Shown one piece after another: positions 48,470-60,345 of a stretch of 64,000 nucleotides of DNA (the first letter of the stretch is position 1; each line of letters begins with the position of its first letter). The translations under genes were made by a program, and so were the position numbers. Source of the stretch: Arion vulgaris (taxonomy: Eukaryota > Mollusca > Gastropoda > Stylommatophora > Arionidae); NCBI GenBank assembly GCA_020796225.1, contig CM036775.1:13918671-13982670 (forward strand). Reading direction: 5' to 3'. The notes below the pieces were generated by a model that was not told the DNA's origin, ran no database searches, and saw only the letters and a list, made by a program, of their open reading frames with translations.

Positions 48470-49130
48470 CGCAACATCTATAGATCTGTCCCCAGTGATG
48501 TAATGATGATCTACACTATGGAGAGAAGATTGCAACATCTATAGTTATGTCTGGAGTGATGTAATGATGATCTACACTATGGAGAGAAGATTGCAACATC
48601 TATAGTTATGTCTGGAGTGATGTAATGATGATATACACTATGGAGAGAAGATCACAACATCTATAGTTATGTCTGGAGTGATGTAATGATGATCTACAAT
48701 ATGGAGAGAAGATCACAACATCTATAGTTATGTCTGGAGTGATGTGATGATGATCTACACTATGGAGAGAAGATTGCAACATCTATAGTTATGTCTGGAG
48801 TGATGTGATGATGATCTACACTATGGAGAGAAAATTGCAACATCTATAGTTATGTCTGGAGTGATGTAATGATGATCTACACTATGGAGAGAAGATCACA
48901 ACATCTATAGTTATGTCTGGAGTGATGTAATGATGATCTACACTATGGAGAGAAGATCACAACATCTATAGTTATGTCTGGAGTGATGTGATGATGATCT
49001 ACACTATGGAGAGAAGATCACAACATCTATAGTTATGTCTGGAGTGATGTAATGATGATCTACACTATGGAGAGAAGATCACAACATCTATAGTTATGTC
49101 TGGAGTGATGTAATGATGATCTACACTAAT
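48470..49130. repeat. 61-bp array, about 11 copies
   Basis: The unit GATGTAATGATGATCTACAC, TATGGAGAGAAGATCACAAC, ATCTATAGTTATGTCTGGAGT repeats every 61 bp with few variants (TTGC/CACA, AATG/GATG). Confidence 0.95.
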
Positions 49131-49252
49131 TATTTCTTTAAAAAAGCCACTTAAGGAAGATATAGAACACGACAACAAACTAATAAAACGGGTCACTTTG
49201 ACATGGAAGTAACAGGAACAAATGCTGCCCCCCGCCCATTCTACTACAGTAA

Positions 49253-49484
49253 ATAAACAACTTGTAAATCATAAATGACGCCCCCGTCCCTTCCACCGCC
49301 CCCTCCATAGACATCTACAGTGAACCTGTTATACGTTTTATTCAATAGCTGACATATGAAAATATACACACAATTCTTCAAGATGTTTGGTTCTCACGAA
49401 CTATAAGCACTATCTATATGGACTAGTTGAAAACTGTGGGCGACAGGAAGACACGAATGTCTTTGATTATAGCATATAGGTATG
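49253..49484 (+). promoter_or_regulatory. Conserved upstream region of serpin B
   Basis: Homologous to 24242-24455. It has a C-rich insert (CCGTCCCTTCCACCGCCCCC) not in A. It sits 20-230 bp before the first TATA unit. Confidence 0.6.
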
Positions 49485-49866
49485 TATAAAAGGTAATGTT
49501 TGGTACCAGCATTGTCTTGTCAACTTTGGAGGTGTGATATAGGTAAGTATCAACTATAAGTAGGTATAAAAGGAAATGTTTGGTACCAGCATTGTCTTGT
49601 AAACTTTGGAGACGTGATATAGGTAAGTATCAACTATAAGTATGTATAAAAGGAAATGTTTGGTACCAGCATTGTCTTGTAAACTTTGGAGACATGATAT
49701 AGGTAAGTATCAACTATAAGTATGTATAAAAGGTAATGTTTGGTACCAGCATTGTCTTGTAAACTTTGGAGACGTGATATAGGTAAGTATCAACTATAAG
49801 TATGTATAAAAAGTAATATTTGGTACCAACATTGTCTTGTAAACTTTGGAGACATGATATAGGTAA
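49485..49866 (+). promoter_or_regulatory. Serpin B core promoter, five TATA/first-exon/donor units
   Basis: TATAAA at 49485, 49565, 49645, 49725 and 49805, each 80 bp apart, each followed 58 bp later by ATAG|GTAAGTAT (GT at 49543, 49623, 49703, 49783, 49863). The unit carries TTTGGTACCAGCATTGTCTTG and AACTTTGGAGACGTGATATAG. The last unit has TATAAAAAG and AACATTG. The acceptor is AG at 50809-50810, giving an intron of about 0.95 kb. Confidence 0.65.
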
Positions 49867-49914
49867 GTATCAATAGTAGCTAGCTTGCAGCTGTGTTCGA
49901 GGACTTTTATGTAT

Positions 49915-50400
49915 ACTTCTTCTTCCAACGATCCATATTGATCACTTGTTAAACCACTTCTTGTGATTTGTATGTGATCTGAGTCTAAAAGCGATCGTAC
50001 TTTGTGCCAGTCATTCGGCTACAAGTAGGTCTATACATCCGATTTCTGCGACGCTTTTTATTTACTAGGACGCCCGTGTATTGCCTGGGCCCTCAAGGGA
50101 AGCAAAGAATAGTAACACTGCAACCTACAAGGCATGTCGTAAGAGTTGACTAAAATAGGGGCCCAACTACTCTAGTAAATAAAAGTGTAGAGAAATCGAA
50201 TGTGCTGGCCTACTTGTAGAAGCATAACTGGCACAACGTACAAATGCTTTTAGGCTCGGATCACATATAAATCACAAAGAATGGTTTAACAAGTGGTCGA
50301 TATGGGTTGGTTGATGAAGAAGAAGAAGATTTACTAGAGAAGCTTCCCTATGCCCCCTACATTAGTCGCCTTTTATTCTTTACTCCTCTTAGGGGCTTGC
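49915..50400 (-). mobile_element. SINE-A copy interrupted by a younger SINE-A
   Basis: The SINE 3' half is 49915-50070. The rest resumes at 50329 (ATTTACTAGAGAAGCTTCCC) and is truncated near the head. The break falls in the ATTTACTAG duplication. Confidence 0.85.
50071..50328 (+). mobile_element. SINE-A copy, full length, nested insertion
   Basis: Starts CGCCCGTGTATTGCCTGGGCC and ends in GATGAAGAAGAAGAAG, 258 bp, flanked by ATTTACTAG direct repeats (about 50060-50068 and 50329-50337). Independent confirmation of the element length found at 6511. Confidence 0.9.
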
Positions 50401-50810
50401 AAGAAAGCACAGAAGAGTAACTCTGGGACCTACAAAGCATGAGGTGATTAAGGTAGGAGCCCGCCCGTGTGTTGCCGGGATATGAAAAGAGATGAAAGAA
50501 TATACAGGAATATGTACCTGAACAAAGCATGTCGTAAGACGCGACTTACAAGCGCAAGTATTCCTTACAAGAACACTTCAAGCCCGCATCGGGCTCACTA
50601 GTCATCTACGCACACACAGACAAACATAACGCAACTACATTCCCTTGGATGAAAATGTTTGTGGTTATCATAACCCGTGATGGACGAGCATCATTATCAA
50701 AACGCGACTAAGCATGGCTGGAGTGGGGCTAGCATCCTCACCCCGTAGAAAAGATAAACTTTAATGAAAATGGAATTATTGTCCTGACATTTTTTCTTTG
50801 ATATTTCCAG
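50401..50810 (+). other. SINE scraps and shared 5'UTR intron end of serpin B
   Basis: 50395-50460 and 50463-50560 are partial SINE-A-like starts. 50540-50810 aligns with 28840-29196 and ends in the polypyrimidine acceptor TTTCTTTGATATTTCCAG. Confidence 0.65.
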
Positions 50811-51000
50811 TTGAAGCAACAACAACAACAAGAAGAAGAAGAATGAGCCTAACACTTCTAGCTATTTGTTTACTGGCCACTGTGAGCCTGGTCAAGGGAG
50901 ACGACGTCCAACTGCTGACCTCTGCATCATCTGCCTTCTCCCAACGTCTCTATCAGAAAATAGCTTTAGACAAAGCAAATGTTATCTACTCACCTTACAG
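50811..51000 (+). CDS. Serpin B exon 2 (first coding exon)
   Basis: 5'UTR 50811-50842 (TTGAAGCAACAACAACAAC, GAA run), ATG at 50843, signal peptide [19 protein letters not shown], ending at CCTTACAG|GTAAAA. Two residues differ from A. Confidence 0.9.
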
Positions 51001-51620
51001 GTAAAAAACCTATTTAAGTACAGTATCTAGTCACCTGACAGGTAAAATATATTAAGGTACAGTAGCTACTCACCTGTCAGGTAAACAATATATAAGTACA
51101 GTATCTATTGAGTTCCCTGTTTGTAGTCATGTGATACCATTTGGGAACGCTGGGATAGAACGGGACAACGGCATGTGGAACAAGAGATAACGGAGCAGAA
51201 GGTGGCGATGAATAGGACACACACTGAGGAAACCCCTAACAGCATCACGAGACAGGCTCTCTGATGGAACCCCCGGGACAATAGAGGTAGGGGAAGACCA
51301 AGTAACACCTGGAGATGGAGTACAAGAAAATGAGGAGAGAGTGGAGAGATCTTGAAAAGATGGCCTTGAATAGGAGGGCTTGGAAGACCTTGGTTGCGGA
51401 CTTATGCCCCCTAGGGCGAAGAGTGAAGAAAATAGTATCTACTTACCTGACAGGTAAAATATATATGAGTACAGTATCTACTCACCTGACAGGTAAAATA
51501 TATATGAGTACAGTATCTACTCACCTGACAGGTAAAATATATATGAGTACAGTCTCTACTCACCTTACACATAAAACATATGTAAGTTTTCTAGGGTTTT
51601 CTGTCCTCTCCTGAGCGAGC
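51001..51620 (+). repeat. Serpin B intron 1: donor-bearing repeats split by a LINE end
   Basis: About five copies of CTACTCACCTGACAG|GTAAAATATATA (51030-51115 and 51430-51575), derived from the exon end. Between them 51115-51430 is a plus-strand LINE terminus ([33 protein letters not shown]). A lacks this LINE. Confidence 0.85.
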
Positions 51621-51769
51621 TGTGAAGCAACATGTAGCCACACCCATTCAACTTGGAAGCTAAGTTTTATGGAATCCTGACAGGCATGAAGCTTTCTGTC
51701 CAGTTTGTGATCCACATTGAATCAAGCGCATGACCAGAGATCACCGAAGAAGAAGAAGAAGAAGAAACT

Positions 51770-51945
51770 AAAAACAAGAAAAATGTGAAATGAGAACAGA
51801 TGAACACATGACAAGAAGAAACATGTGAAATGAGAAGAGATGAACACATGACAAGAAGAAACATGTGAAATGAGAAGAGATGAACACATGACAAGAAGAA
51901 ACATGTGAAATGAGAAGAGATGAACACATGACAAGAATGCCCTGG
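51770..51945. repeat. 39-bp array, four copies, serpin B intron 1
   Basis: AACATGTGAAATGAGAAGAG, ATGAACACATGACAAGAAG repeats four times; A has one diverged copy (29868-29908). Confidence 0.9.
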
Positions 51946-52137
51946 TAACGTCTTCCACAGAAAGTCACACCGAAGAAGTGTTAACGAGTACAGAAGTAGC
52001 ACACATCAGATTATTAGCACAAGCACACATAAGATTTCTACACAACACTTCTATAAAGAAGTAAATGGTGAAAGAGAAGAAGAGATAGATGAAATATACT
52101 AACAAGTTATACTCATCATTTTGTTTACACTTGACAG

Positions 52138-52270
52138 CATTCACTCGGCTCTTACCATGACCTCGCTTGGTGCTCGCGGAGAAACCGCCACAGAATTCTC
52201 TCAAGCTCTTGGTTTGACTTCTCTCATAGGCAGTGCCTCTCATCAGGCATATCATGACCTTAACGTTCAG
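52138..52270 (+). CDS. Serpin B exon 3
   Basis: 133 nt, same boundaries as A (TTGACAG acceptor, GTTCAG|GTACGT donor). EFSQALGL replaces ELSQALGL. Confidence 0.93.
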
Positions 52271-53603
52271 GTACGTAGAACAACACACAATGTATCTAAT
52301 TACATATAAGAATTTTTGAAAAACAATGTATTTAATGACCTTTAACTGGCACTTGGTCAGCTCAGACTAATCGATAACAAATTGTGGTTAACTTGGTACT
52401 ATTCATTGCTCATTTGAGGATCATCTTCACCGCACATCGACCATGTTCATAACTGCTCCCATCTTCTCCCAAGCATGTAGTTCAATGTGTTTATACAGTG
52501 GTCCACAGCAACATAAGGTCGACTAGCTCAGACGGAAAATTGAAATTTCTTGCCTCTTAGTGGACCAGGACAAAAGCCATGTTTTTACTTTAGTATGGCT
52601 CCTGGTAATAAGGCGTCCAACCCTTAGCCACGTAGTGTGGCGTTTGGTCCACAAGGAGTTAATGGGGGCTGGTTTTGATAGACCACTTCAAGGTTTTTTA
52701 CTCAAATTTACTCAATTCTACGAATCCGTGGTTAATTGTTGATGAAAAATGAAATTAATACTAATATTTCTTAGCTTGAAACTTAACGTGTGTTAACATG
52801 TTGTGTTGTTTTTAAAATGATTGTGTCTTTACACAACAACACTGGAATGCAAGTGTCACTCGACAGTTGTAGTCTGATTTCATAGAATATTTACCTGAGC
52901 CCGCCTGTCTTATGTTATCGGAGGTCACGGTATAGACTAATAACGTCTGTTCTGTATTGTTTGATGTATCTACTTGCTATATAATAACGAACGATTGTAA
53001 TGTTTGGCTTATTTCTTTTCTATAATTCTGTTTTGTCTCACAGCGTCAGGATAAGAAGAGATTTCTAGAACGAGCCCTTGTGTGAGCTTCATAAAAAGTG
53101 TCTTTCGTATCTTCTGTTATCTATGAGGTCCACCTTTTTCATGCCCGACCTTTTGTTTTGTATACATTGTATCGGATCAACATCGCTCTCTGTCCAGGTG
53201 TGACACTGATAATATAATGTGGGGAATAGTAGATTGTGTTGAACATTACTCTTTCAGTGTTCATGATAAAATGTTTGTATTTTAAAATTGACGTCATTTG
53301 TCCTATCATTTGATTTGCTTTGTATACATTGTATCGGACCAACATTGCTCTTTGAGGTGCGCTATCTGTTGGTAATCTGATTATGTGGCCGAACGAATTT
53401 AATTTGTTGAGTCTTGATTAAGTTTAGTACTGATGTTGTACCCACTTTTTCCCCGATGTCTTCATTTCTCAACCGGTCTCTTCTTGTTACTCCCAGCAAT
53501 GTTTGGCTAAATTGTAATAAACTTCCACAGCACAACATTTTATTAACTTTTACTTTTGAAACATGAACATTTTAAATAAGAAATCTTCTCATTCATATTT
53601 CAG
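52271..53603. other. Serpin B intron 2 (1.3 kb)
   Basis: Contains the shared family 7 LINE scrap (52405-52510), one diverged unit of the 40-bp repeat that forms about 60 copies in A (about 52755-52790), and the LINE family 2 terminus (53040-53530, minus) with a single 63-bp unit and a foreign 100-bp insert near 53195-53305. The A counterpart is 4.1 kb. Confidence 0.75.
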
Positions 53604-53819
53604 CTGAACGGTGTGAAAGAGGTAAAACTTCATACAGCCAACGCCATCTTTGTCAACCCAAACGCACCGATTGAAAGTCAGTTTATCAATGACGTCAGAA
53701 CTGACTATTTGGCCACAACTTCCAACTTTGATCTGGCAGCTGTGGGAGGCCCTGAAAAATTATTAATGATTTTGTGAAGAACAAAACTGAGGGCTTGATC
53801 CACGATATTATTCCACCAG
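53604..53819 (+). CDS. Serpin B exon 4, one base shorter than A
   Basis: Identical in protein to A up to the A run at 53755-53759, where one A is missing. Beyond it, the native frame ([17 protein letters not shown]) continues in the shifted register to the donor CCAG|GTAATG. Everything except that base is conserved. Confidence 0.9.
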
Positions 53820-54361
53820 GTAATGTTCAGGAATATTTATCTAGTCGATTAGTACTTGAAAATGGTGGATATCTTGATATGTTACCGTGTGACCTCATGG
53901 ACTCACAGCATCACTCTGATGAAACCCCAGGAGATAGAGGTAGAGAAGATGAAACCCCAGGGTGATAGAGGTAGAGAAGATAGAGGTAAGAGAAGATAGA
54001 GGTAAGAGAAGATAGAGGTAAGAGAAGATAGAGGTAAGAGAAGATAGAGGTAAGAGAAGATAGAGGTAAGAGAAGATAGAGGTAAGAGAATATCCAGGAT
54101 CGAACACACTGAAACGGGAGTTGGAGACGGAATATAAAAAAATTGGGAGGGAGTGGAGATCTTGAAAAGATGGCATTAGAAAGGAGAGTTTTGAATGCCT
54201 TGGTTGAAGAGCTATGCCTCCCTAGAGGCGAAGTGTGAAGAAAAACTAAGAACTAACTAAGTGGAAGCCTAGGAGCCAGATTGCATTGTGACACTATAGT
54301 AACTAACTAACTAACTAACTAAATGGAAGCCGAGGAGCCTGATTGCAGTGTGACACTATAG

Positions 54362-54399
<38 letters not shown>

Positions 54400-54605
54400 C
54401 CTAAATGGAAGCCGAGGAGCATGATTGCATTGTGACACTATAGTAACTAACTAACTAACTAAATAGAAGCCGAGGGGCCTGATTACATTGTGACACTATA
54501 GTAACTAACTAACTAACTAAATGGAAGCCGAAGAGCCTGATTGCATTGTGACACTATAATAACTAACTAACTAACTAAATGGAAGCCGAAGAGCCTGATT
54601 GCATT
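53820..54605. repeat. Serpin B intron 3, 5' part: 16-bp array, LINE end and TAAC units
   Basis: One 45-bp unit (as in A) is followed by GGTAAGAGAAGATAGA repeated about eight times (53975-54095), which is an amplified bit of the LINE (A has GAGGTAAGGGAAGACC once at 36846). 54110-54260 is the LINE end. Then GGAAGCCGAGGAGCCTGATTG, CATTGTGACACTATAGTAAC plus (TAAC)n repeats about five times. Confidence 0.88.
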
Positions 54606-54606
54606 G

Positions 54607-56450
54607 TGACACTATAATAGCCGTCCATAGCAAGCGATGATGACAACAATCTCAGACGTGTGCTGTTGCACCCCTCTGGTGTGTGCGGAGGTGACTGTAG
54701 AGTTCAATCCTAGAACAGAATCCCCGACCACAGGTGGGGCATACATGATCAAGGTTAGACATGTGCGTGTTGTGTGCTCTGTCTTTTCGCGCTGCTCGTT
54801 TTCTCTGTGACTCAACAATACGATGATTCTCAGCTATTTGGGTTCCTCTTTTGTTATTACAGCGCCACATTTGGCGATCTTGCGCAAGGATTCCCAGCAC
54901 GTATTGTCTATATCAAAGCATTTCAGAGACACTTTAAGAGTGTCTTTAAAGCGTTTTTCTGTCCACCAGTTAAACGTCTGCCCCCTTCAAGCTCGCCATA
55001 CATCAACTGTTTTGGGATGCGTTTATCAGGCATTCGAGCAACGTGACCGACCCATCTCACTTGGGCCTTCTGCAACGGGGTGTTGACGCTTGGGATCTTT
55101 GCTCTTGTGAGGACTTCGCTGTCTGGAATTTTGTCCTACCAGTTTATTTTTAGTATTCTGCGTAGACAGCTTGTGTGAAAATGGTTTAATTTTCGTGCGT
55201 GTCTGCTATACACTGTCCATGTCTCGCTTGCGTACAGCAACGTGGTTAGCACTATGGCCTGGTAAACTTTCAGCTTTGTGACTATGCTTATCCCCTTCCG
55301 TTCCCACACAGTGACACGTAACCTTCCGAACGCAGCACTGGCTTTGGATATCCTATTGTGGACCTCAGAATCTATATTTGCCGAATGGATAGGAGGCTGC
55401 CAAGATAAGCAAAGTTGTCCGTTGACTGGAGACGCTGGTGTTTAATGTTGATGACTGGATCGTAATACTGTTCTCTAGGGGCGGCTGGAACATGACCTCT
55501 GTTTTTGGTGTTAATGGTGAGGCCAAACCTATCACAGGCCATTGAGAACTTGTCCATGTAAGTCTAAATTTCTTCCTCAGAGTTGGTAGCGAGGGCACAG
55601 TCATCAGCAAACAACAGGTTTGAGATAGTTGATTCTTTTACCTTGGTGGAGGATTTTAACCTCCGAAGATTGAATAGGTTACCGTCTGTCCTGTATCTAA
55701 TCTTTACCCCATGTTCGTCGCCTTCCCAAAAGACATCCGTGAGCATGGCAGCAAACATCATGCTGAAGAGTGTTGGGGCCAGTACACAGCCCTGTTTGAC
55801 GTCGTTGGTGACATGGAAGGCTTCCGACAGCTCCCCTTCATCGAGTACACTTGCCATCATGCCCTCGTGAAACTGTTGGACGATCTTGATGAATTTCACT
55901 GGGCATCCAAATTTTTCCATGATCTTCCATAGACCCTCTCTCTTGACCGTGTCGAAAGCCTTTGTCAGATCGATAAAGACAATGTAAAGGTTACGGTGCT
56001 GCTCTTGGCATTTTTCCTGTAATTGGCGAGCAGCAAATATCATGTCTGCTGTTCCACGACCTGCTCTGAAGCCACATTGGGTCTCAGGGAGTAAGTCCTG
56101 TTCCAGGTGATCGATTAATCGATTGAGGAGGACTCTGGCCAGTATTTTGCCAGCAATTGACAGGAGGAGATCCTTGTGGTTATCGCAGGCCTGGCGATTT
56201 CCTTTCCACTTGTACAGGTGGACAATAGTGGCATCCTTTAGCTCATGTGGCACACGTTCGTTGCACCAAATGGATGTAAATAACTCTGTCAATTTTAGCA
56301 TCAGCATGGGCCCTCCTTCTTTGTAGACTTCGGTTGATATTGAGTCCGCACCCGGTGCCTTCCCGCTGGACATCTGGCTTGTTGCCTTCTTGACCTCTTC
56401 TAGGGTAGGTGGAATATCAAGTTTGGCATTGATTGGGACCTGGGGCATGC
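54607..56450 (-). pseudogene. LINE with reverse transcriptase and C2H2-like tail, 5' truncated (family 6)
   Basis: Read from 56448 down, a 295-codon frame holds a nearly complete RT: SSGKAPGADSI, LYKWKGNRQACDNHKDLLLS, ETQCGFRAGRGTADMIFAAR, FIDLTKAFDTV, NDVKQGCVLAPTLFSMMF and the catalytic LLFADDCAL (about 55595-55620). A frame change then leads to DRFGLTINTKN, NFAYLGSLLS and further broken frames. The end carries CPTCGRGFCSRIELYSHLRTH (54679-54741), a C2H2 zinc finger of the CPxC-x12-HLRTH type. The endonuclease is absent. It sits inside a TAAC-unit array, splitting it, and A lacks it, so it is young. Confidence 0.92.
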
Positions 56451-56818
<368 letters not shown>

Positions 56819-57017
56819 GAAGCCGAAGAACCAGATTGCATTGTGACACTAAGTGATATTATCGTTGTAGAGAAGAGACAAGTAATAAAATAGAGAGAAG
56901 AGACTCGAATGTTGAACATAATTACATGGAAGAGAAATCAATTATATAAATAGTTGTGTGCAGCACTGGACATTAGCAATGACAAGTTTACGTGATCGAT
57001 AGTGATGTAAATCAAGT

Positions 57018-57510
57018 GAGAGAGAGAGAGAGAGGCAGGGTGAGAAAGAAGAGGAGAAAGAAATATAGAGGGAGGGAGAGAGAGGAAGATAGAGGGAGGG
57101 AGGGGGAGTGAGCAGATATAGGGAGGAACAATGGGAGAGAAAGAAAGGGAGAGATGGAGGGAGGGGGTGAGAGAGAATGAAAAAAGGGACAGAGGAGGGA
57201 GGGAGAAGAATATAGAGGAAAAGAGAGGGACAGAGGGAGATAGAGGGAGGGAGTGAGGTAGAGGGACAGAGAGGGAGGGACAGTATGAGAGAGAGTGGAG
57301 ATAGGGGGGAAGAAGAGAGGAGTGAGAGAGAGAAAGAGTGAGAAAAAAGAAGGGAGAGAATGAGAGGGAGGGAAAAGAGAGCTGGAGTGAAAAGGAGAGA
57401 GAATTAGAGAGAAAGTAAGATAGAGAGAAGGAGAGATAGAGAGAAAGAAATAGAGAGTTAAAAAGAGATATGGCAAGTGAGAGAGGAGAAAGAGAGAGAG
57501 AGTTGGAGGG
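57018..57510. repeat. Polypurine tract, serpin B intron 3
   Basis: Homologue of 37330-37915 in A, A/G-rich on the plus strand. Minus-strand Ser/Leu-rich ORFs of 154-201 codons are compositional. Confidence 0.95.
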
Positions 57511-57609
57511 ATAACACCAACTTAAAAACAACTCTTTGTTCATTTTCTGAATGGAAAAAATATTCTATTGAAAATACAAGTCATATTTCTGTTTCCTATA
57601 TTCAACCAG

Positions 57610-57740
57610 GCAGCATCGATGGCGGAACTGTCATGATCCTAGTCAACACTATCTTCTTTAATGGAACCTGGCAGAGTAAGTTTGTAACTTCCAAGACAAC
57701 CCAGCAGAACTTTCAACATCCAGGTGGAGTTACTTCTCAG
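57610..57740 (+). CDS. Serpin B exon 5
   Basis: 131 nt, AACCAG acceptor and TCTCAG|GTGTGT donor as in A. FVTSKTT replaces FVPFKTT. Confidence 0.94.
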
Positions 57741-57799
57741 GTGTGTATTGTTTATCTTACCTGTTAGCTTGTGTTGATTCATGAAGTGATGAGAAATGG

Positions 57800-58200
57800 A
57801 TGTTTAGAACACATTGTAACAACAGGTAACTTTGAGGGTAGACGAGACAGAGAAAGACAGAGTGAGAGAGTAAATGTTGGATAGCCTGACTTCATGGCAC
57901 GAAAGAGATTCAATATCTAAGATGATAGCAAATATAACAGACAGAGATTATGGAGATCCATGATCGCCTACGCCAGCTGGCATGGCACCTGATGATGATT
58001 ACCTGTTAGCTAAGCGTCCTGCAAGTGTGATCGAACTTCATGCAGCACAGATAAAGATAATTGAGACCTGTTTGACAGATACAGGCAGGAAAGACAAATG
58101 TCGGTGAGGGATGGCTCAGAAAGAAAAGATGATAAACGCATGACATTTGTAGATAAAAGAGAGTGCAGAGGGCAGAGAGAATCCCTTTTTGCATCAGCTC
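57800..58200 (+). pseudogene. LINE family 8 terminus in serpin B intron 4
   Basis: GAACACATTGTAACAACAGG, AGACGAGACAGAGAAAGACAG, GATAGCCTGACTTCATGGCAC, ACGCCAGCTGGCATGGCACC. 58010-58200 is unclassified. A has different content in this intron. Confidence 0.6.
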
Positions 58201-58253
58201 CGGTTTCCAGTTTCACCTCCAGCAACTAGGACAAAACTTGTCACTCCATAATA

Positions 58254-58560
58254 GGCCCGCCCATGTATTGCCGGGGCTAGTAATGGTGAGCAAAGAATAG
58301 TACCACTTCGACCTACAATGCATGTCGTAAAATGTGACTGAGGTATGGGCCTTAGAGAAGCTACCCTAGTAAATAAAACGTCGGTAGGACTGTTATGCAC
58401 GTCGGTAGGACTGTTATGCACGTCGGTAGGACTGTTATGAACGTCGGTAGGACTGTTATGTTGGCAAAGTTCTGTTCAGCACAAGCTATGTGATGATAAT
58501 GACAACCTGTTGGGGTGGCAATGCTCTACTCAAGATATTTGATGATAATAACTTAACATA
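58254..58560 (+). mobile_element. SINE-A 5' half, 21-bp repeat and LINE scrap in intron 4
   Basis: SINE-A from GGCCCGCCCATGTATTGCCGG to CTAGTAAATAAA (58254-58375); then ACGTCGGTAGGACTGTTATGM four times (58377-58462); then a family 1 LINE end (GGCAAAGTTCTGTTCAGC, GATGATAATGAC). Confidence 0.8.
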
Positions 58561-58598
58561 ATATTTGTATTAATTAATTTCCACAAATTTCCTTCCAG

Positions 58599-58740
58599 GT
58601 TGATATGATGTATGATGAACGGTACGTCAACATTAGAAGAAACGTCCTCGGTGCTGATGTCGCTGAACTACCCTTCGTTGGTAACCGTTTCTCTCTCTAC
58701 ATCGCTTTGCCACACGCTGTCGACGGAATTGCTGCTTTTG
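58599..58740 (+). CDS. Serpin B exon 6
   Basis: 142 nt; CCTTCCAG acceptor and TTTTG|GTAATA donor. IAAF replaces ITAF. Confidence 0.94.
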
Positions 58741-58859
58741 GTAATATCAGTTACAGTTTTTTATCCTTTCACTCCTTCTTTTCTTTAAGATCTCGACACA
58801 TTTATATATATATATCTTGCATTGTATACTAACTTAGTCAGTCTATTGACTTTATGCTA

Positions 58860-59740
58860 TCTTAGAAATTACTTCTTCTTCTTCTTCATCCTTCGTTCCT
58901 AGGTCCACAACCAAGGACTTCCAAGCACACCGATACAAGTCCATCTTTTCCAGATCGCTCCACTCTTCCAATTTTCTTGCATTCTGTCTCCAATTCCTGT
59001 CTCCAGGTGTTCGTGAGTCTTCCCTTACCTGTATTGCTCTGGTGGTTCCACAAGAGAGCATGTCTCGTGATGCTATCATGGAGTTTCCTCAGTATGTGTC
59101 CTATCCATTTAGAAATTGCTACTAGCCGATATATAAGCTCACAGGAGTGAAGGAGTTAATACAACATTTTAGATTTTCTATATTCTATGAAAACCATATT
59201 GGTATCTTTCTATTCAACTTTCATATCTTGAACTGATAATAATGTATTGATATCTCTCTATTCAACTTTCATATCTTGAACTGATAATAATGTATTGATA
59301 TCTTTCTATTCAACTTTCATATCTTGAACTGATAATAATGTATTGACGGGTTTTTTCCTCTTTATCTGCTATGAATGCAGGTACTGTCATTGTGCTTAAT
59401 ATAACATCATCACCTCCGACATATTTTTGAGTACATGCTTGCTTTCCTCATCATCTGTGTCCGTGGCCATTCATGTGTGCTTTACTTCGACTTTAGAGAT
59501 ATCAAAAATGAACGTATAAAGAGACTCGAAGGCTTGGAGAAGACCGTCCTGGAAGGAGTTATCCCGGTAAAGAGAAGAAGATGAAGACCACGGAGAAGAT
59601 GGAATAATGATGTAACTGATGGTTTGAGCATGATCGCTGCAGAGGTGAGACATGTGTCCTGTGATGGAGAGAGAAATTCAGAAATACTGTTAGTGTTTGC
59701 AAAGTTCTGCTCAGGGGAAGCTATTTGATGAATGACAAAT
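58860..59740. other. Serpin B intron 5, repeats shared with A
   Basis: LINE end on minus (58860-59130, EWSDLEKMDLYRCAWKSLVV), 48-bp array of about four copies (59165-59350), family 1 LINE end on plus (59480-59740). All have counterparts at the same places in A. Confidence 0.8.
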
Positions 59741-59793
59741 TAATTAATTCATATATTTTACTTCTGTTATTTCCATTTTGCTGATCATTTCTT

Positions 59794-60180
59794 GGTGGCG
59801 TCTGTGGCTTAGGGGATAGTAACTCAGTCTATTAACCCCGACGTTCTGAGTTCGAATCACGCTGAGGACAGTTTGGTTACAAATTGTTTCGCGTGGATTT
59901 TTACAAAAGGACGATGTCACCACACGTTCAGAAAGCAATGGCAAACTACTGAACGTAATAATGCCTAGAAAATCACAAACAGCGTCAAAAGCTGGGGCTT
60001 GTTTGCTGAAGTCCTGTAAAGGATATGCAATTAAATTTATTATGTCTTCAATTGTTGTTCTTATTCAACTAACATCGCTGTGTCTTCTTTTATATATCTT
60101 ATGTTGTTTGTAAATCTTTCATTGATGGTATCCAGGAAATCATAAAGCATAAGGTATACCAGATCTTCTTGTCAAAATCA
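59794..60180 (+). mobile_element. SINE-D element with tRNA-like head
   Basis: GTGGCGTCTGTGGCTTAGGG (A box TGGCTTAGGGG) and CTGAGTTCGAATCACG (B box) begin it; AAGCAATGGCAAACTACTG, TGCAATTAAATTTATTATG follow, then the distal block (CAACTAACATCGCTGTGTC, CCAGATCTTCTTGTC). The same head-distal junction at 45885 (minus) shows this is one element. Confidence 0.8.
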
Positions 60181-60300
60181 TCATCATCATCGTCATCATC
60201 ATTACCACTATCTTAACCATCATCCTCATTACCATCATCGGCATCACTGTCATCATTACCATCATCACCATTATCACTACCAACATCATCACTACTATCA
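60180..60300. repeat. CAT-type microsatellite, intron 5 of serpin B
   Basis: CATCATCATCRTCATCATC-like run, shorter and less regular than in A. Confidence 0.88.
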
Positions 60301-60345
60301 CCCTTCTGATGAAGCCCCACTTGTTTACACAAACTGTACTTTCAG

